A stretch of 64,000 nucleotides of DNA from Photobacterium alginatilyticum (GCF_009910675.1 NZ_RSEJ01000020.1:1-64000), one strand, 5' to 3'. Counted from the stretch's first letter, positions 43,545-53,109 are shown. Numbers and translations: made by a program. The notes: a model not told the origin generated them from the sequence alone.

Positions 43545-44276
43545 ATGTTAGATAAAATCAGTGTTGTTTTAGTGGGTACCTCTCATCCGGGTAATATCGG
43601 TTCGGCTGCCCGAGCGATGAAAGTGATGGGCCTGACCAATTTGGTGTTGGTCGATCCTGCTTGTGAAATCGACGAAAAATCGTATGCGCTGGCTGCCGGT
43701 GCAGCTGATATTGTCGAAAATGCGAAAATTGTCCCGACCCTGGATGAAGCGATTGCTGATTGCGGCCTGGTTGTCGGTTCGAGCGCACGTTCTCGTACCC
43801 TGGAGTGGCCGCAGCTCGACCCGCGTGAATGTGGGATCAAGTCGATTGCCGAGGCCGGCAGCCACAATGTCGCTATTTTGTTCGGTCGTGAACGGACGGG
43901 GCTGACCAATGAAGAGCTGCAAAAATGTCATTGTCATGTCTATATTCCGGCTAACCCGGACTACAGTTCGCTGAATCTGGCGATGGCCGTGCAGACGGTT
44001 AGCTACGAGATCCGTATGGCGTACCTCGAGCAGCAAAAATACGATGGTGATAGCAAGGTAGAAGAATATCCACGAGCCAAAGAACTGGAAATGTTCTATG
44101 AGCACCTTGAAAAAGTCACTACGCAGACCCAGTTTATTAATAAGAAACATCCGGGAATGGTGATGGCGAAGCTGCGCCGACTATTTACCCGTGCTCGCCC
44201 TGAGCAGCAGGAGTTGAATATCCTGCGAGGTATCTTATCCTCAGTCGAAAAATCGCTAGAAAGTCGCGGCAAATAG
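43545..44276 (+). CDS. trmJ: tRNA (cytidine/uridine-32-2'-O)-methyltransferase TrmJ
   Basis: TrmJ methylates the ribose of nucleotide 32 in several tRNAs. It is a SPOUT enzyme: VLVGTSHPGNIGSAARAMKVMG at the N-terminus, LFGRERTGLTNEEL and IPANPDYSSLNLAMAVQ form the knotted SAM site. The 243 residues match the family. The ribosome-binding site is weak. The isc operon follows, as in E. coli. Confidence 0.97.
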   Translation: MLDKISVVLVGTSHPGNIGSAARAMKVMGLTNLVLVDPACEIDEKSYALAAGAADIVENAKIVPTLDEAIADCGLVVGSSARSRTLEWPQLDPRECGIKSIAEAGSHNVAILFGRERTGLTNEELQKCHCHVYIPANPDYSSLNLAMAVQTVSYEIRMAYLEQQKYDGDSKVEEYPRAKELEMFYEHLEKVTTQTQFINKKHPGMVMAKLRRLFTRARPEQQELNILRGILSSVEKSLESRGK

Positions 44277-44296
44277 ACGTATAAACCTTATGGTTA

Positions 44297-44321
44297 AAAG
44301 CTTGACTAAAACAGTCAGGTA
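44297..44321 (+). promoter_or_regulatory. IscR type-1 site, distal
   Basis: CTTGACTAAAACAGTCAGGT matches the core of the E. coli type-1 IscR motif. It is one turn upstream of a second, better site, as in other isc promoters. Confidence 0.75.
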
Positions 44322-44322
44322 A

Positions 44323-44347
44323 ATACTTGACCGTTTTAGTCAGGTAT
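44323..44347 (+). promoter_or_regulatory. IscR type-1 site, proximal
   Basis: ATACTTGACCGTTTTAGTCA followed by GGTAT is almost the full type-1 consensus bound by [2Fe-2S]-IscR, and TTGACC can be the -35 element. This provides feedback repression of the operon. Confidence 0.88.
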
Positions 44348-44388
44348 GCGACACTCCTCCCATACATATAAGTGGGTAGCGGTGTGTT

Positions 44389-44895
44389 ATGAGATTGACA
44401 TCAAAAGGAAGATACGCAGTAACAGCCATGCTAGATGTGGCTCTGCATTCTCAAGATGGTCCTGTTCCTCTGGCTGATATTTCAGAGCGTCAGGGAATTT
44501 CACTGTCTTATTTGGAACAGCTTTTCTCTCGCCTGCGCAAGGCTGGCCTGGTTGCCAGTGTTCGTGGTCCCGGTGGCGGTTACCGCTTGGGTGAAGATGC
44601 GGACAGCATTGCAGTAGGTATGGTCATTGCAGCTGTTGATGAATCGGTTGATGCCACCAAGTGCCACGGAAAAGGGGATTGTCAGGGCGGTGTACGCTGC
44701 TTGACACATACTCTATGGCACGACCTGAGCTCCCGGATCAGCGGTTTTTTGAACAACATCACTCTTGGCGAGTTGATGAAAGACAATGATGTACAGGAAA
44801 TCTCTGATCGCCAGGATCATGGTCGACATAAAGCATCATTTGTAAATAATAATACACACGACAGCGCCACTATAGGTGTCGATGTTCGCTCCTAG
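44389..44895 (+). CDS. iscR: Fe-S cluster regulator IscR
   Basis: IscR is an Rrf2-family regulator that represses isc genes when it holds a [2Fe-2S] cluster. The helix-turn-helix covers about residues 28-55; the ligands Cys92, Cys98, Cys104 and His107 (KCHGKGDCQGGVRCLTH) are all present. At 168 residues it fits the family (E. coli 162). It is the first gene of the operon; iscS follows after 31 bases. Confidence 0.98.
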   Translation: MRLTSKGRYAVTAMLDVALHSQDGPVPLADISERQGISLSYLEQLFSRLRKAGLVASVRGPGGGYRLGEDADSIAVGMVIAAVDESVDATKCHGKGDCQGGVRCLTHTLWHDLSSRISGFLNNITLGELMKDNDVQEISDRQDHGRHKASFVNNNTHDSATIGVDVRS

Positions 44896-44926
44896 AGACT
44901 AGACGTCCGTGTTTTCGGAGAAGAAG

Positions 44927-46141
44927 ATGAAACTGCCAATATATTTTGATTATTCCGCTACTTGCCCAGTAGATCCCCGTGTTGCCGAGAAGATGATGCA
45001 ATGCCTGACTATGGATGGTAACTTCGGTAACCCGGCTTCTCGTTCTCACCGTTACGGTTGGCAGGCAGAGGAAGCAGTCGATACGGCACGTGAAAATATT
45101 GCTGATTTGCTCAATGCAGATCCGCGTGAAATCGTCTTTACCTCAGGTGCTACTGAATCTGACAACCTGGCTATTAAGGGTGCTGCGCACTTCTATGGTA
45201 AGAAAGGTAAACACGTTATTACCTGCAAGACAGAGCACAAAGCCGTTCTGGATCCATGCCGTCAGCTTGAGCGTGAAGGCTATGAAGTCACCTACCTCGA
45301 GCCTGAATCAAACGGCCTGATTGATCTGGCAAAGCTACGTGATGCAATGCGTGAAGACACGGTATTGGTATCTATCATGCATGTAAATAACGAAATTGGT
45401 GTTATTCAGGACATCGCGGCTATCGGCGAGATGTGCCGTGAGAAGAAAGTTATCTTCCACGTGGATGCCGCCCAGTCTGCTGGCAAACTGCCAATCGACG
45501 TTCAGGAAATGAAAGTCGACCTGATTTCACTGTCTGCGCACAAAATTTACGGCCCTAAGGGTATCGGTGCACTGTATGTGCGTCGTAAGCCACGTATCCG
45601 CCTAGAGGCACAAATGCACGGTGGCGGTCATGAGCGTGGCTTCCGCTCAGGTACTCTTGCGACCCACCAAATCGTGGGTATGGGCGAAGCCTTCCGTATT
45701 GCCAAAGAAGATATGGACAAAGATTACCAGCACGCGATCGCGCTGCGTAACCGTCTGCTTGACGGTGTCAAAGACATCGAAGCAATGACCATCAATGGTG
45801 ATATGGAACAACGCCTGCCTAACAACCTGAATATCAGCTTTGCTTTCGTTGAAGGTGAATCCCTGCTGATGGCACTGAAAGATCTTGCGGTGTCCTCTGG
45901 TTCGGCGTGTACGTCTGCCAGCCTGGAACCTTCGTATGTACTGCGTGCGCTGGGTCTGGACGATGAACTGGCACACAGCTCAATTCGTTTCTCTTTCGGT
46001 CGCTTCACGACGGAAGAAGAAGTAGACTATGCAGTTTCGCAAATCCGCGGTGCGGTTGAGAAATTGCGTGAAATGTCTCCGTTGTGGGATATGTATAAAG
46101 AAGGCATTGACCTGAACACAGTCGAGTGGGCACACCACTAA
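44927..46141 (+). CDS. iscS: Cysteine desulfurase IscS
   Basis: IscS takes sulfur from cysteine for Fe-S clusters and tRNA thiolation. The PLP lysine lies in SLSAHKIYGPKGIGAL and the persulfide Cys328 in SSGSACTSAS. The ATG at 44927 follows GGAGAAGAAG and gives 404 residues, the same as E. coli; six codons upstream to another ATG are not family sequence. Confidence 0.98.
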   Translation: MKLPIYFDYSATCPVDPRVAEKMMQCLTMDGNFGNPASRSHRYGWQAEEAVDTARENIADLLNADPREIVFTSGATESDNLAIKGAAHFYGKKGKHVITCKTEHKAVLDPCRQLEREGYEVTYLEPESNGLIDLAKLRDAMREDTVLVSIMHVNNEIGVIQDIAAIGEMCREKKVIFHVDAAQSAGKLPIDVQEMKVDLISLSAHKIYGPKGIGALYVRRKPRIRLEAQMHGGGHERGFRSGTLATHQIVGMGEAFRIAKEDMDKDYQHAIALRNRLLDGVKDIEAMTINGDMEQRLPNNLNISFAFVEGESLLMALKDLAVSSGSACTSASLEPSYVLRALGLDDELAHSSIRFSFGRFTTEEEVDYAVSQIRGAVEKLREMSPLWDMYKEGIDLNTVEWAHH

Positions 46142-46175
46142 TCTTGCGGTCATAACGTATTCGAGGAGATATATC

Positions 46176-46562
46176 ATGGCATATAGCGAAAAAGTCATCG
46201 ATCATTACGAGAACCCGCGTAACGTGGGCTCATTTGACAAAAACGACAAGAGCATCGGTAGCGGCATGGTGGGTGCACCAGCGTGTGGCGATGTGATGAA
46301 ACTTCAGATCAAAGTGACTGAAGAAGGCATTATCGAAGATGCGAAGTTTAAAACATACGGTTGTGGTTCGGCGATTGCGTCAAGCTCTCTGATCACCGAG
46401 TGGGTGAAAGGAAAGAGCCTGGACGAGGCGGCTTCAATCAAAAACTCGGCGATCGCAGAAGAGCTTGAGCTGCCACCGGTAAAAGTTCACTGCTCGATTC
46501 TTGCTGAAGATGCAATCAAAGCCGCAGTTAGCGATTACAAGAAGAAACACGAAGAAAATTAA
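46176..46562 (+). CDS. iscU: Fe-S cluster scaffold IscU
   Basis: IscU is the scaffold on which clusters are built. The three cysteine ligands are in GAPACGDV, TYGCGSAIASSS and VHCSILAEDAI, and LPPVKVHC is the HscA-recognition motif. The 128 residues equal E. coli. GGAG before the ATG; 34 bases after iscS. Confidence 0.99.
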   Translation: MAYSEKVIDHYENPRNVGSFDKNDKSIGSGMVGAPACGDVMKLQIKVTEEGIIEDAKFKTYGCGSAIASSSLITEWVKGKSLDEAASIKNSAIAEELELPPVKVHCSILAEDAIKAAVSDYKKKHEEN

Positions 46563-46580
46563 TCTCCTGAGGGTTGTTGT

Positions 46581-46904
46581 ATGGCCATTACTATTACTGA
46601 AGCGGCGGCAAGTCGCGTAGCTACTTTCCTAGAGAACCGAGGCAAAGGCATTGGCCTGCGCTTAGGTGTCCGTACTTCAGGGTGTTCAGGAATGGCTTAT
46701 GTCCTTGAGTTCGTTGATGAACTGAATGAAGAGGATACGGTATTCGAAGAGAAAGGCGTTAAAATCATTATTGATGCCAAGAGCCTTGTTTATCTCGACG
46801 GAACCGAGCTGGATTTTGCCAAAGAAGGGCTAAATGAAGGCTTCCAGTTCAACAACCCGAACGTTTCAAGCGAGTGCGGTTGTGGTGAGAGCTTCAACGT
46901 CTAA
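46581..46904 (+). CDS. iscA: Fe-S carrier IscA
   Basis: An A-type carrier that passes clusters to target enzymes. The cysteine trio is seen in RTSGCSGMAY and the C-terminal SSECGCGESFNV. The 107 residues equal E. coli IscA. It follows iscU after 18 bases. Confidence 0.98.
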   Translation: MAITITEAAASRVATFLENRGKGIGLRLGVRTSGCSGMAYVLEFVDELNEEDTVFEEKGVKIIIDAKSLVYLDGTELDFAKEGLNEGFQFNNPNVSSECGCGESFNV

Positions 46905-46921
46905 TCGCTGTTTCAACTGAG

Positions 46922-46949
46922 CCTGATAGCTAGCTGTTTAGTTATCAGG
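46922..46949 (+). other. Hairpin between iscA and hscB
   Basis: CCTGATA and TATCAGG form seven pairs with a 14-base loop in the 73-base gap. No T run follows. It may slow transcription or set an mRNA processing point between iscRSUA and hscBA-fdx. Confidence 0.4.
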
Positions 46950-46977
46950 TTCGGTCTCTATAGATATCAGACGCTAT

Positions 46978-47493
46978 ATGAATCATTTCGAATTATTTGG
47001 GCTACCTTTCCAGTTTGAACTGGATGGTAGCCTTCTTTCAACTCAGTTCCGGGAACTGCAACGTCGTTTCCACCCTGACAATTTCGCAGTCGCCTCTGAG
47101 CGAGACCGTTTAATGGCGGTCCAGAAAGCTGCGCAAATTAACGATGCCTTTCAAACGCTGAAAAGTCCTATTGCTCGTGCAGAATATATGCTCTCTGAGA
47201 AGCATGTGGATATTCGCGGCGAGAACAAGACATTGCAAGACCCAGAATTTTTGATGCAGCAGATGGAACTGCGTGAAGCTCTTGAAGAAATCCCTGATGC
47301 CACTGATCCTGAGTCGGCGCTGTTTGACTTTGAGCAGCAGGCGTCGGCGATGTACAAGTCGCAGTTGGCGGATCTAGAGCAATTATTAAATAATGAAAGC
47401 TGGGAACAAGCAGCGGATGCCGTGCGCAAGCTGAAGTTTATTGATAAGCTGCGTAACGAAGTTGAGCGCCTTGAAGAAACGTTGTTCGACTGA
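46978..47493 (+). CDS. hscB: J-domain co-chaperone HscB
   Basis: HscB brings IscU to HscA and stimulates its ATPase. The J domain (residues 1-75) has the HPDN-type loop as FHPDNFA; the C-terminal three-helix bundle binds IscU. The 171 residues equal E. coli. hscA follows after 39 bases. Confidence 0.97.
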   Translation: MNHFELFGLPFQFELDGSLLSTQFRELQRRFHPDNFAVASERDRLMAVQKAAQINDAFQTLKSPIARAEYMLSEKHVDIRGENKTLQDPEFLMQQMELREALEEIPDATDPESALFDFEQQASAMYKSQLADLEQLLNNESWEQAADAVRKLKFIDKLRNEVERLEETLFD

Positions 47494-47532
47494 TCCTTTC
47501 CCGATTCCAGCACTAACTCCACAGGAACGATA

Positions 47533-49389
47533 ATGGCACTGTTACAGATTGCTGAACCAGGTCAAAGTGCAGCACCGCACCAACACAAACTGGCGGTGGG
47601 TATTGATCTGGGTACCACAAATTCTCTCGTGGCTGCGGTTCGCAGCGGCGTTCCGGAAACGTTACAGGATGCGCAGGGCCGGGCTATTTTGCCGTCGGTG
47701 GTGCATTACGGCGAAGACGATGCAGTACTGATTGGCCAGGAAGCAAGGGCGTTGGCTCAGCAGGACCCTGAAAATACGATTTTCTCCGTAAAACGTATGA
47801 TGGGCCGTTCTCTGGCTGATATTCAGCAGCGCTATCCGCAGCTACCTTACCAGTATCAGGCTACCGATAATGGCCTGCCTCAGCTCGTTACCCGTAACGG
47901 GGTTGTGAACCCAGTCCAGGTCTCGGCAGAGATCCTGAAGACGCTCAGTGAGCGTGCCAAGGAGACCCTGGGCGGTGATCTGGAAGGGGTGGTGATCACG
48001 GTTCCTGCCTATTTTGATGATGCCCAGCGTGCCGGTACCAAAGATGCGGCCAAGCTGGCGAACCTGAACGTTCTGCGCCTGCTTAACGAGCCGACAGCGG
48101 CTGCGATTGCCTATGGCCTGGACTCCGGCCAGGAAGGTGTCATTGCGGTCTACGATCTTGGCGGCGGTACGTTTGATATTTCTATCCTTCGCCTGTCGAA
48201 AGGTGTTTTCGAAGTGATGGCGACAGGCGGTGATTCGGCACTGGGCGGCGATGATTTCGACCATCTATTGGCTGAGTGGATTGCCGAGCAGGCCGGGTTT
48301 GACGGCCAGCTTTCTGCGCAGCAGTCACGTGCTCTGCATGATGCGGCAACGGCGGCCAAGATTGCACTGAGCGATGCCGATGAAGCCGAGATTGATGTAC
48401 TGGACTGGCAGGGAACGGTTAGCCGCGAGCAGTTCAATGCGCTCATCCAGCCGTTGGTGAAGAAAACCCTGATGGCTTGCCGCCGTGCAATCAAGGATGC
48501 ATCGATTGAAATCGACGAAGTGATTGAAACGGTTATGGTCGGCGGGTCGACGCGCGTGCCGCTGGTCCGTGAAATGGTCGGCAGCTACTTCGGCAAAGAT
48601 CCGTTGACCTCGATTGACCCGGATCAGGTGGTTGCAATTGGTGCTTCTATCCAGGCGGATATTCTGGCCGGCAACAAACCGGACTCCGATATGTTGCTGC
48701 TGGATGTTATCCCGCTGTCACTGGGTATCGAAACCATGGGGGGAATGGTCGAGAAAATTATTCCTCGCAACACCACTATCCCTGTTGCCCGGGCGCAAGA
48801 GTTTACCACTTTCAAAGATGGTCAGACCGCAATGTCAGTGCACATTGTCCAGGGTGAACGTGAAATGGTGAGCGACTGCCGCTCGCTGGCTCGTTTTACC
48901 CTGCGTGGTATTCCTGCCATGGCGGCGGGTGCGGCGCATATTCGTGTGACCTACCAGGTTGACGCTGATGGCCTGCTATCGGTAACGGCAATGGAAAAGA
49001 GCAGCGAAGTGCAGTCATCCATTCAGGTGAAGCCGTCATACGGTCTGACGGATGATGAAATCGCCACTATGATCCGTGAGTCGATGACCCATGCGCAGGA
49101 AGACAAAGATGCCCGCACGCTTGCCGAGCAGCAGGTTGAAGCGGACCGCGTTCTCGAAGGATTGATCACAGCGCTGGCAGCAGACGGTGATACCCTGCTG
49201 ACAAAAGAAGAACGTGACGAGTTAGAAGCTGTCATGATGGAGCTGGTTCAATTGCGTCAGGGCACCGATCCGTATGCGATTGAGCAAGGTATTAAGAAAA
49301 CAGATAAAGCTAGCCAGGAATTCGCCTCTCGCCGAATGGACAAATCTATTCGTCAGGCACTGGCCGGTCATTCGATTGATGAGGTTTAG
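47533..49389 (+). CDS. hscA: Hsp70-type chaperone HscA
   Basis: HscA releases clusters from IscU. The nucleotide-binding domain shows GIDLGTTNSLVA, LNEPTAAAIAYGLDSG and VYDLGGGTFDISILR; the substrate domain follows from about residue 390. At 618 residues it matches E. coli (616). CAGGA precedes the ATG. fdx begins two bases after its stop. Confidence 0.98.
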   Translation: MALLQIAEPGQSAAPHQHKLAVGIDLGTTNSLVAAVRSGVPETLQDAQGRAILPSVVHYGEDDAVLIGQEARALAQQDPENTIFSVKRMMGRSLADIQQRYPQLPYQYQATDNGLPQLVTRNGVVNPVQVSAEILKTLSERAKETLGGDLEGVVITVPAYFDDAQRAGTKDAAKLANLNVLRLLNEPTAAAIAYGLDSGQEGVIAVYDLGGGTFDISILRLSKGVFEVMATGGDSALGGDDFDHLLAEWIAEQAGFDGQLSAQQSRALHDAATAAKIALSDADEAEIDVLDWQGTVSREQFNALIQPLVKKTLMACRRAIKDASIEIDEVIETVMVGGSTRVPLVREMVGSYFGKDPLTSIDPDQVVAIGASIQADILAGNKPDSDMLLLDVIPLSLGIETMGGMVEKIIPRNTTIPVARAQEFTTFKDGQTAMSVHIVQGEREMVSDCRSLARFTLRGIPAMAAGAAHIRVTYQVDADGLLSVTAMEKSSEVQSSIQVKPSYGLTDDEIATMIRESMTHAQEDKDARTLAEQQVEADRVLEGLITALAADGDTLLTKEERDELEAVMMELVQLRQGTDPYAIEQGIKKTDKASQEFASRRMDKSIRQALAGHSIDEV

Positions 49390-49391
49390 GC

Positions 49392-49730
49392 ATGCCTAAA
49401 ATTGTTGTACTACCCCACGAAGAACTTTGCCCGGAGGGCGCAGTACTGGAAGCAGAGAGCGGCCAAACCGTCTTGGATGTTGCGCTGAAAAATGGTATCG
49501 GCATTGAGCACGCATGTGAGAAATCCTGTGCCTGCACTACTTGCCATGTGATTATTCGTGAAGGTTTTGACTCTCTGGAAGAGAGTGAAGAGCTCGAAGA
49601 CGATATGCTGGACAAGGCATGGGGCCTTGAGCCAGAGTCACGCCTGGGTTGCCAGGCGGTGGTGGCTGATGAAGATTTGGTGGTGGAAATTCCGAAATAC
49701 ACCCTGAATCTGGCGTCGGAAAACCACTAA
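49392..49730 (+). CDS. fdx: ISC-system [2Fe-2S] ferredoxin
   Basis: This adrenodoxin-type ferredoxin donates electrons for cluster assembly. Cluster cysteines lie in HACEKSCACTTCHV and ESRLGCQAVV. The 112 residues match E. coli (111). GAGG near the hscA stop acts as ribosome-binding site, so translation is coupled. Confidence 0.98.
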   Translation: MPKIVVLPHEELCPEGAVLEAESGQTVLDVALKNGIGIEHACEKSCACTTCHVIIREGFDSLEESEELEDDMLDKAWGLEPESRLGCQAVVADEDLVVEIPKYTLNLASENH

Positions 49731-49741
49731 GGCCTCGGCCT

Positions 49742-49782
49742 GCCTGTCTGTTCATTGATACTTCATCAGTGGGCAGACAGGC
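49742..49782 (+). other. Hairpin between fdx and iscX
   Basis: GCCTGTCTG and CAGACAGGC form nine pairs around a 23-base loop. There is no T run after it, so it may be a partial block or RNA-stability element ahead of iscX. Confidence 0.5.
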
Positions 49783-49824
49783 TACAATATAGTATTCCTT
49801 CTTGGTTGATAGCAGGTGAATGTG

Positions 49825-50025
49825 ATGGGTTTGAAATGGATTGACTCGCAAGAGCTGGCCATTGAGCTAGCTGAACAGTTCCCGGATATTGACCCGGTGA
49901 CCGTCCGGTTTACCGATCTCAGGGAGTGGATATTGGCACTGGAAGACTTTGATGACGACCCTGAGCATTGCAACGAGCGTATTCTCGAGGCGGTGCAGAT
50001 GTGCTGGATTGAAGAAGCAAACTGA
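49825..50025 (+). CDS. iscX: Fe-S assembly protein IscX
   Basis: IscX is a small acidic protein that binds IscS and iron and tunes cluster assembly. The conserved start MGLKWIDSQELA and VRFTDLREWILALEDFDDDPE are clear. The ATG at 49825 (66 residues, as in E. coli) follows AGGTGA; a GTG three codons upstream is less likely. It closes the isc operon. Confidence 0.96.
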   Translation: MGLKWIDSQELAIELAEQFPDIDPVTVRFTDLREWILALEDFDDDPEHCNERILEAVQMCWIEEAN

Positions 50026-50453
50026 CCATTCGATAGCTCCCGCCTTTTTTAATATTGTTTCTTACCCGGCCCATTATTCAACAAGTCCCATCTGCAACAC
50101 GATCTCGCTCTTACTCTTGATGTAAACACCTTGTTTATTTCGATATGCCAAGGCAAAGTAACGAAAATTTCTGAATATTTGGTTTTTCACAAAATGATTA
50201 ACCATGATATCGAGAATTGACGGGCTTAATGGCCTGCTTTGTTATTTTACAGCCGATAACTCCCTTGCAATACAAGACTATGCCCCCATAACTTCTCTAG
50301 GTGTGGTAACAGCGATGTCATCATTTTGTTGCCTGAACACGATACAGAAGCTGGGGCTGAGTCGGTTTTCGGAGTCGGCTATACCCTATAATTGGTATTC
50401 ATTGAGCAGTGGCCCGGTCATTGCGGTGAATAGCAGAACTCAAGGAGTAATTC
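50026..50453. other. Non-coding gap before pepB
   Basis: About 430 bases with no gene I can support. An open frame from 50204 overlaps the pepB start and resembles nothing known. No terminator with a clear stem follows iscX; only a short T run at 50045-50050. Confidence 0.5.
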
Positions 50454-51743
50454 ATGTCTGCCAATATGTTCGTATTTTTATCCCAGGAAGTTGCCGATGA
50501 GAAGTGGGGCAAAAATGCACTTGTGACCTTTGAAGCCAAAGGGGCAATGGTTCATTTGACGGCTGAGAACCCGTTGGCCGCGATTCAGCGCGCAGGACGG
50601 AAGCTGGATGCACAGGGTATCAAGCAGGTTACGTTGGCAGGGGATGAATGGGATCTGGAGAGTATCTGGGCATTTATTCAGGGGCACCGCAATGCCAAGT
50701 CGGGCAACGAAGTGGTATGGAGCGGACTGGGCGAGGAAGAAGAGGCAGAACTTCAGGCTCGCCTGACAGCGACGAACTGGGTACGTGAAATTATCAACCA
50801 GCCGGCTGAAATCGTTCGCCCTTCGCAGCTGGCCGCACGTGCGGGTGAATTTATTAAGTCGCTGGCACCGGAGCATGTGACCTACAAAATCATCAAGGGC
50901 AATGATTTGCTCGACGAGGGGTGGAACGGTATCCATACCGTGGGCCGCGGCTCCGAGCGCTCTTCGGCGATGCTGCGCCTCGACTATAATCCGACAGGTG
51001 ATGCCGATGCGCCGGTACACACTTGCCTGGTGGGTAAAGGGATTACTTTTGACTCTGGCGGCTACAGCCTGAAACCATCTGGCGGCATGACGGCAATGAA
51101 GGCCGATATGGGCGGCTCTGCCATGGCAACCGGCGGTTTGGCTCTGGCGATTGCCCGCGGCACCCAAAAACGTATTAAGCTAATTCTGTGCTGTGCCGAG
51201 AACATGGTATCTGGCCGAGCCTTCAAGCTGGGCGATATCATTACCTATAAGAACGGTAAAACGGTAGAGATCCTCAATACCGATGCCGAAGGGCGACTGG
51301 TACTGGCTGACGGTCTGATTTACGCCAGCTCGCAGAACCCTGAAGTGATCATCGACTGCGCGACCCTGACCGGGTCGGCGAAAAATGCGTTGGGTAACGA
51401 CTATCATGCATTGTTCAGCTTTGACCACGATTTGGCACAGCGTGCCTTGATGGCAGCCAGTGATGAGCTGGAAGGGTTATGGCCGCTGCCGCTGGCCGAT
51501 CATCATCGTGCCATGATGCCGTCGAACTTTGCCGATTTGTCGAATGTGTCGATGGGGGATTTTCTGCCGGGAGCAAGCACCGCGGCCGCATTCTTGTCGT
51601 ATTTCGTAGAAGATTACAAAAACGGCTGGATGCACATTGATGCCAGCGGTACATACCGCAAAACGGCCAATGACAAGTGGGGGGCTGGTGCCACAGGTAT
51701 GGGCGTACGCACCCTGGCAAACATCCTCAGCGACGAAGAATAA
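50454..51743 (+). CDS. pepB: Aminopeptidase B (leucyl aminopeptidase family), first copy
   Basis: PepB is an M17 metallo-aminopeptidase. The metal and catalytic motifs are present: VGKGITFDSGGYSLKPS, MKADMGGSA and the family signature NTDAEGRLVLADGL. At 429 residues it matches E. coli PepB (427). AAGGAG precedes the ATG. The position between iscX and ndk is the same as in E. coli, so I take this as the orthologue. A second, related gene follows after 88 bases. Confidence 0.95.
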   Translation: MSANMFVFLSQEVADEKWGKNALVTFEAKGAMVHLTAENPLAAIQRAGRKLDAQGIKQVTLAGDEWDLESIWAFIQGHRNAKSGNEVVWSGLGEEEEAELQARLTATNWVREIINQPAEIVRPSQLAARAGEFIKSLAPEHVTYKIIKGNDLLDEGWNGIHTVGRGSERSSAMLRLDYNPTGDADAPVHTCLVGKGITFDSGGYSLKPSGGMTAMKADMGGSAMATGGLALAIARGTQKRIKLILCCAENMVSGRAFKLGDIITYKNGKTVEILNTDAEGRLVLADGLIYASSQNPEVIIDCATLTGSAKNALGNDYHALFSFDHDLAQRALMAASDELEGLWPLPLADHHRAMMPSNFADLSNVSMGDFLPGASTAAAFLSYFVEDYKNGWMHIDASGTYRKTANDKWGAGATGMGVRTLANILSDEE

Positions 51744-51831
51744 GCCATAGCGTCGTTACATTAACTTGTTGGCAAATCACCGCTACGTAGCTCGTGGCGG
51801 TGATTTGTTACTTATAACGGAAAGAGAGTTT

Positions 51832-53109
51832 ATGTTAAGGATTTCACTTTCGGCAGAGCCAAGCGCAGGTGCGTGGGGCGAGAAAGCGCTGCTGTCGTAT
51901 CAAGAAGACGGTGCCGTGATCCACTTTAGCGGCGACTACCCGCTGCGTCGTATTCAGCAGGCCGCTCGCCAGCTGCAATCGCAGGGAGCTATTCAGGCAA
52001 GCCTTGAAGGTGATGGCTGGAGCTACGAGCGCCAATGGGCCTTCTATTGCGGTTTTGCTGCCACGATGAAGCCTGTAGAGCTGAAGTGGGCATCCATTGA
52101 TGAAGACGAGCTTGAGTTGCTCAATGCTCGTCGCCAATGTAGCGACTGGGTGCGCCAGGTGGTTAATGCGACCCCGGAAGATATGTACCCGGAAAAATTG
52201 GCTGCGGATGCGGTTGAGTTTCTTACTTCCATTGCCGGAGACAAAATCAGCCATGAGCTGCTGGTCGGTGATCAGCTATTGGATCACGGTTGGGTTGGCA
52301 CGCACAGCGTCGGTCGTGCCAGCAGCCGTCCGCCGGTGATGCTGACGCTGGATTTCAACCCGACAAGCGATCCTGACGCGCCGGTTGCAGCGTGCCTGGT
52401 GGGCAAGGGGATCACTTTCGACTCAGGCGGTTACAGCCTGAAATCGAGTGCCGGCATGGTGACCATGAAGTGCGATATGGGCGGTGCAGCTACCGTCACA
52501 GCGGCACTTGGTTACGCGATTGAGCAAGGTTTGCGCCAACGTGTGAGGTTGATCCTGTGTTGCGCAGAAAACATGGTCGCGGGTAACGCCTATAAGCTGG
52601 GGGATGTGTTAACGTACAAGAATGGGCTGACCGTAGAAGTGGTCAATACCGATGCTGAAGGACGTTTGGTATTGGCCGACGGGTTGATAGCAGCCAGCGA
52701 GACCAAGGCGCCGCTGATTATCGATGCCGCAACACTCACCGGTGCGGCGATGATGGCAGTCGGAACCGATTACAATGCATTGTTCGGCCTTGATAAGGAC
52801 TTGTTGCAACATGCGCAGCAGTTGTCAGAGCTAGTTAGCGAACCGGCCTGGCCACTTCCGCTGGAAAAGTGGCATCAGGCAAACTGCCCGTCTTACTATG
52901 CCGATACGGCCAACAGCCGGGCACAGAAGGGCGGCGGTATGGGAGGGGCATCGAATGCTGCCGCCTTCCTGTCACGTTTTGTTGATACCGGTTCAAGCCG
53001 CTGGATCCATTTTGATTTGGCTGCGTGTTTCCGGGATAGTGCCGACAGTCGCTGGGCGGCCGGAGCAACGGGTCTCGGGGTTGCTAACATTGCAGCCTTG
53101 CTGCTATAG
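51832..53109 (+). CDS. Aminopeptidase B (leucyl aminopeptidase family), second copy
   Basis: A second M17 aminopeptidase of 425 residues, alignable with the first along its length (VGKGITFDSGGYSLKSS, MKCDMGGAA, NTDAEGRLVLADGL, ILCCAENMV). All metal-ligand motifs are kept, so it should be active. The N-terminal half differs more, starting LRISLSAEPSAGAWGEKALLSY. The ATG at 51832 follows AAAGAGAG. It is probably an old tandem duplicate with a shifted substrate preference; this is inferred. Confidence 0.92.
   Translation: MLRISLSAEPSAGAWGEKALLSYQEDGAVIHFSGDYPLRRIQQAARQLQSQGAIQASLEGDGWSYERQWAFYCGFAATMKPVELKWASIDEDELELLNARRQCSDWVRQVVNATPEDMYPEKLAADAVEFLTSIAGDKISHELLVGDQLLDHGWVGTHSVGRASSRPPVMLTLDFNPTSDPDAPVAACLVGKGITFDSGGYSLKSSAGMVTMKCDMGGAATVTAALGYAIEQGLRQRVRLILCCAENMVAGNAYKLGDVLTYKNGLTVEVVNTDAEGRLVLADGLIAASETKAPLIIDAATLTGAAMMAVGTDYNALFGLDKDLLQHAQQLSELVSEPAWPLPLEKWHQANCPSYYADTANSRAQKGGGMGGASNAAAFLSRFVDTGSSRWIHFDLAACFRDSADSRWAAGATGLGVANIAALLL

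Noticed and set aside
50204..50500. A 98-codon frame ahead of pepB that could be a small gene
   Set aside because: It runs into the pepB coding region in another frame and shows no family similarity or good ribosome-binding site.
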